Positions 14,746-16,638 of a DNA stretch of 16,638 bases are shown here, piece after piece; position 1 is the stretch's first letter, and each line of letters begins with the position of its first letter. The position numbers and the translations under genes were made by a program. Origin of the DNA: an uncultured Oscillospiraceae bacterium (GTDB lineage: Bacteria; Bacillota; Clostridia; Oscillospirales; Oscillospiraceae). The notes under the pieces were generated by a model, which was not told where the DNA came from, ran no database searches, and saw nothing but the letters and a program-made list of their open reading frames with translations. Where the stretch lies: positions 1-16,638 of the forward strand of contig CAJLCG010000044.1 in NCBI GenBank assembly GCA_905205085.1, given 5' to 3'.

Positions 14746-14766
14746 ATCTTTTCCTCCTATCTGTCC

Positions 14767-14795
14767 TTGACCGGCCCTTGCAGGCCCGATATAAT
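14767..14795 (+). promoter_or_regulatory. Promoter of the right-hand glycosyltransferase
   Basis: TTGACC (14767-14772) and TATAAT (14790-14795) are separated by 17 bp on the plus strand. The predicted leader is about 110 bases. It can form either CCTGCCG/CGGCAGG (14805-14836) or a tighter CTGTCGG-AATG-CCGGCAG hairpin (14818-14835), with no T-tract. Confidence 0.75.
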
Positions 14796-14896
14796 GGTCT
14801 TGTCCCTGCCGCGCTCTCTGTCGGAATGCCGGCAGGCAGTTATGGTATTATACCCGGTTTTTCTCTGCCGCGCAAGGGCGGCGGAGCCCTGTTCAC

Positions 14897-14902
14897 AGGA
14901 GG
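14897..14902 (+). promoter_or_regulatory. Ribosome binding site that decides the glycosyltransferase start
   Basis: AGGAGG lies 3 bases before GTG 14906 and 9 bases before the in-frame TTG 14912. The 9-base spacing is the usable one, so translation probably starts at TTG 14912. Confidence 0.6.
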
Positions 14903-14911
14903 TCTGTGCCT

Positions 14912-16003
14912 TTGAAGCAAATCATCTGCCTCTCCAACGAGCCCTGGAGTGCCTCTCCCGGCCGCACCCAGCAGCTGCTCTCCCGGCTCAAGGACACTCA
15001 GATTTTATATTTTTCTCCTGCCGCCCGCTGGAATGACCCTAATTCTCACGCCAAGGGACGGCAGGTCAAACAGAATATTACGGTATACACCCTTCCTCCC
15101 CTGCTTCTCCCTATGGATGAGCGCTTTGGCCATTTCTTTCATTTAGGGCAGCAAAAGCTCAGCCGTTTTATTGCCGCCAAGGCCACCCGGGCCCGCTTCT
15201 CCTCCCCTCTTTTGTGGACCACCTGCCCGGAGCACGTCCATCTACTGGATCGGCTGGATTACGACGGTCTGGTGTATGACTGCGACCGGGAGTGGGACGA
15301 GCTGCCTCCGGCCTGGGAGGGCGCCCTGGCCGGGGCGGCCGACGTGGTCTTCGCCGCCTCCCCCGACCTGATGGACCGGCTCTCCCCCTGCAGCGGCAAC
15401 ATCGCCCTGCTCCCCAACGGCGGTACCTACCCGCTCTTTGCCAAGGCCACCGCCCCAGATCGGGTCCGTCCCCGCTCCCCCTTCCCCGGGCCGGTGCTGG
15501 GCTATGCAGGCACCATCCACTATGACCTGGACCTGACCCCCCTGCTCTACGCCGCCCAGGCCCGGCCTGATTGGACCTTTCTTCTGCTGGGCCGCCGGGA
15601 GCATAACCCGTTTTTGCGCCGCCTATCCCGGCTGCCCAATGTAGTGCTGCGCCCTCCCTGTCCGCTGATGGAGGTGCCCGAACACCTGGCCCAGTGTCAG
15701 GTGCTGCTCAATTTTCTCCGGGAGGACCAGCCCGACTGCGACGTGATCCCCACCCGGATCTATGAGTACCTGTCCACCGGACTGCCCATTGTCACCATGG
15801 TCTGGCCCGATCAGGTGGAGCCCTACCCCGACGTCATCTACTCGGCCCACTCCCCCCAGGAGTTTCTCACCCTGTGCCAGCACGCTCTGGAGGAGATCCC
15901 CTCCTGGACCGCTCCCCGCCGCCGTTCCCACGGCGCCGCCGGAGCCTGGTCGGTGCGGGCCGGTGAGGTCTCCCGCATTTTGACCGTCGCGGGGCTGCTG
16001 TGA
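14912..16003 (+). CDS. Glycosyltransferase, GT-B fold (GT4/GT1-like)
   Basis: This 363-residue cytoplasmic glycosyltransferase begins MKQIICLSNEPW. It has the VYDCDREWDELP segment (about 120-131) followed by AADVVFAASPDL, a pattern seen in a bacterial group of wall and capsule glycosyltransferases. The C-terminal nucleotide-sugar domain shows GPVLGYAGTIHYDLD (about 196-210), WTFLLLGRRE and IPTRIYEYLSTGLPIV (about 279-294), where the YEYLSTGLP stretch is the usual donor-binding turn. The start is taken as TTG 14912 from ribosome-binding-site spacing; GTG 14906 would add two residues. It is transcribed alone from its own promoter, divergent from the PAP2 gene. No hairpin terminator is evident in the first 80 bases after the stop. 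Donor and acceptor are unknown. Confidence 0.85.
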   Translation: MKQIICLSNEPWSASPGRTQQLLSRLKDTQILYFSPAARWNDPNSHAKGRQVKQNITVYTLPPLLLPMDERFGHFFHLGQQKLSRFIAAKATRARFSSPLLWTTCPEHVHLLDRLDYDGLVYDCDREWDELPPAWEGALAGAADVVFAASPDLMDRLSPCSGNIALLPNGGTYPLFAKATAPDRVRPRSPFPGPVLGYAGTIHYDLDLTPLLYAAQARPDWTFLLLGRREHNPFLRRLSRLPNVVLRPPCPLMEVPEHLAQCQVLLNFLREDQPDCDVIPTRIYEYLSTGLPIVTMVWPDQVEPYPDVIYSAHSPQEFLTLCQHALEEIPSWTAPRRRSHGAAGAWSVRAGEVSRILTVAGLL

Positions 16004-16087
16004 TCCCACTGCCCTCCACCCCTGTACAACTGTCCCCTGACTTTTCCCCTTGTTCCTTGTACAAGCCTACGAATTTCCCTGGGCCTC

Positions 16088-16116
16088 TTGCAAATTCTCC
16101 AAGGATTCGATAAAAT
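16088..16116 (+). promoter_or_regulatory. Promoter of the purE leader
   Basis: TTGCAA (16088-16093) and TAAAAT (16111-16116) are separated by 17 bp on the plus strand. Transcription would start near 16123, giving a leader of about 220 bases before purE. The preceding 84 bases (16004-16087) hold nothing clear apart from a CTTGTACAAG palindrome near 16058-16067. Confidence 0.7.
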
Positions 16117-16136
16117 GGAACTCTGATTGATGGGAC

Positions 16137-16143
16137 AAGGAGG
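16137..16143 (+). promoter_or_regulatory. Ribosome binding site of the leader ORF
   Basis: AAGGAGG is followed by 7 bases and ATG 16151. It is among the best ribosome binding sites in the window, in a leader that otherwise codes only for 27 residues, which argues that the short frame is translated. Confidence 0.65.
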
Positions 16144-16150
16144 TTCTTCC

Positions 16151-16234
16151 ATGATTTGCGGATCTTTCTATTCCGTTTTCTGTCTGGATTTTATTTTCCA
16201 CGGTCCCAATCTGTCCAAATATCCAAAAGCATAA
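16151..16234 (+). CDS. Putative 27-residue leader peptide upstream of purE
   Basis: A short frame begins MICGSFYSVFCLDFIF and ends SKYPKA. It has a strong ribosome binding site and lies 28 bases behind the predicted transcription start. Four phenylalanines fall within residues 6-16. I recognise no family, and no clear run of a regulatory amino acid. Its stop codon ends 8 bases before the left arm of an intrinsic terminator, so a ribosome finishing or stalling here would cover or expose that hairpin. This is the geometry of a leader-peptide attenuator, though a free-standing small protein followed by its own terminator is also possible. Coding status is inferred from the ribosome binding site and position only. 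Confidence 0.5.
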   Translation: MICGSFYSVFCLDFIFHGPNLSKYPKA

Positions 16235-16242
16235 GAGATGAT

Positions 16243-16282
16243 CAGGCTGTCTGTGCGCGCAGATGGCCTGTCTTTTTTCTTT
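16243..16282 (+). terminator. Intrinsic terminator/attenuator ahead of purE
   Basis: CAGGCTGTCTG (16243-16253) pairs with CAGATGGCCTG (16260-16270) in an 11-bp stem with two G-T wobbles and a 6-base loop. It is followed by TCTTTTTTCTTTT. It lies between the leader ORF and purE on the same strand, so it can end transcription before purE. A second CTGTCTG copy at 16180-16186, inside the leader ORF, could compete for the right arm. Confidence 0.8.
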
Positions 16283-16341
16283 TCCAGAAATAAGAAACCT
16301 TATGGCGTTTGGATCGGAACATCTGAAAGGAGAGAGCATCT

Positions 16342-16638
16342 ATGAGCAAAAAAGTGGCTGTGATCATGGGCTCGGATAGCGACTGGCCGGTGGTAAAGGG
16401 TGCCTGTACCCAGTTGGAGGAGTTTGGCATTCCCTTTGAGGCCCACATTCTCAGCGCCCACCGCACCCCTGCCGCCGCCGCGGAATTTGCCCGGTCCGCC
16501 CGGGCCAATGGCTTTGGCGTGCTGATCTGTGCCGCAGGCATGGCCGCCCACCTGGCCGGCGCCTTCGCGGGCAACTCCACCCTCCCCGTCATCGGCATCC
16601 CCATGAAGGGTGGCGCCATGGACGGACTGGACGCCCTG
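16342..16638 (+). CDS. purE: N5-carboxyaminoimidazole ribonucleotide mutase PurE (3' part beyond the window)
   Basis: The first 99 codons of a class I PurE are present. PurE moves the carboxyl group of N5-CAIR to give CAIR in de novo purine synthesis, in the cytoplasm as an octamer. The diagnostic motifs are GSDSDWP (10-16), SAHRTP (38-43) and AAGMAAHLAG (64-73), followed by PVIGIPM. Typical PurE is about 160-170 residues, so roughly 60 percent is visible and the reading frame is open at the window end. ATG 16342 has AAAGGAG 9 bases upstream. It probably heads a pur operon running to the right. The upstream leader with a short ORF and terminator suggests control by attenuation. Confidence 0.93.
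   Translation, partial: MSKKVAVIMGSDSDWPVVKGACTQLEEFGIPFEAHILSAHRTPAAAAEFARSARANGFGVLICAAGMAAHLAGAFAGNSTLPVIGIPMKGGAMDGLDAL

Noticed and set aside
16004..16087. Two GTACAA-containing motifs after the glycosyltransferase gene (CCTGTACAAC, CTTGTACAAG) as a terminator or operator
   Set aside because: The second is a 10-bp palindrome but too short for a terminator and lacks a T-tract; there is not enough to call an operator.
16117..16341. Purine, ZTP or PRPP riboswitch in the purE leader
   Set aside because: I looked for the conserved cores of these classes and did not recognise them. The region instead shows a translated-looking short ORF and a simple terminator. A covariance-model search would be decisive.
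1..16638. Mobile elements, CRISPR arrays, tRNA genes
   Set aside because: No transposase, integrase, terminal inverted repeats, regularly spaced short repeats or tRNA cloverleaf signature was recognised on either strand.

Overview
The window looks like chromosome from a moderately high-GC Gram-positive anaerobe of the class Clostridia, most plausibly the Oscillospiraceae/Flavonifractor-like group. This rests on strong AGGAGG-type ribosome binding sites, frequent GTG/TTG starts, 17-bp-spaced sigma-A promoters, an SLH-domain surface protein together with CsaB, and a Clostridia-type zinc-binding lipoprotein. The genus is an inference from style, not from a search.

Left edge (1-470): no gene, but three tandem sigma-A promoters point leftward, about 120 bp apart, each with A-tract (UP-like) DNA upstream. 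They run into a short leader resembling those in front of Firmicutes rRNA genes, so a stable-RNA operon (probably rrn) most likely starts just outside the window. A separate rightward promoter drives a small acidic orphan protein (471-887). That gene meets a leftward zinc ABC transporter operon (znuA-znuC-znuB, 3546 to 933) at a shared bidirectional terminator. The znu promoter carries a perfect 8-7-8 palindrome over its -35 box, a good candidate metal-repressor operator.

Centre (3683-11069): one tightly packed leftward operon, murJ-type flippase > O-antigen ligase/polymerase-like membrane protein > GT4 glycosyltransferase > two tandem DUF4330 membrane proteins > a 737-residue fusion of a GT4 glycosyltransferase with the pyruvyl transferase CsaB. 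Genes overlap or are separated by at most 22 bases, and the unit ends at a hairpin before znuA. Divergent from it (11336-14134) is a secreted 932-residue protein with an NAGPA-type phosphodiester glycosidase domain, Ig-like regions, three SLH repeats, a Big_2-like domain and an SH3b domain. CsaB makes the pyruvylated wall polysaccharide that SLH domains bind, so the operon and the divergent gene read as an anchor-polymer factory facing one of its client proteins.

Right part (14188-16638): a PAP2 phosphatase (leftward), which could recycle undecaprenyl carrier, and a divergent rightward glycosyltransferase extend the envelope theme. After it comes a 338-base gap containing a promoter, an excellent ribosome binding site, a 27-codon leader ORF and an intrinsic terminator, directly before purE, whose first 99 codons close the window. 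This arrangement looks like transcription attenuation of the purine gene(s) and has no match to a purine riboswitch that I can recognise.
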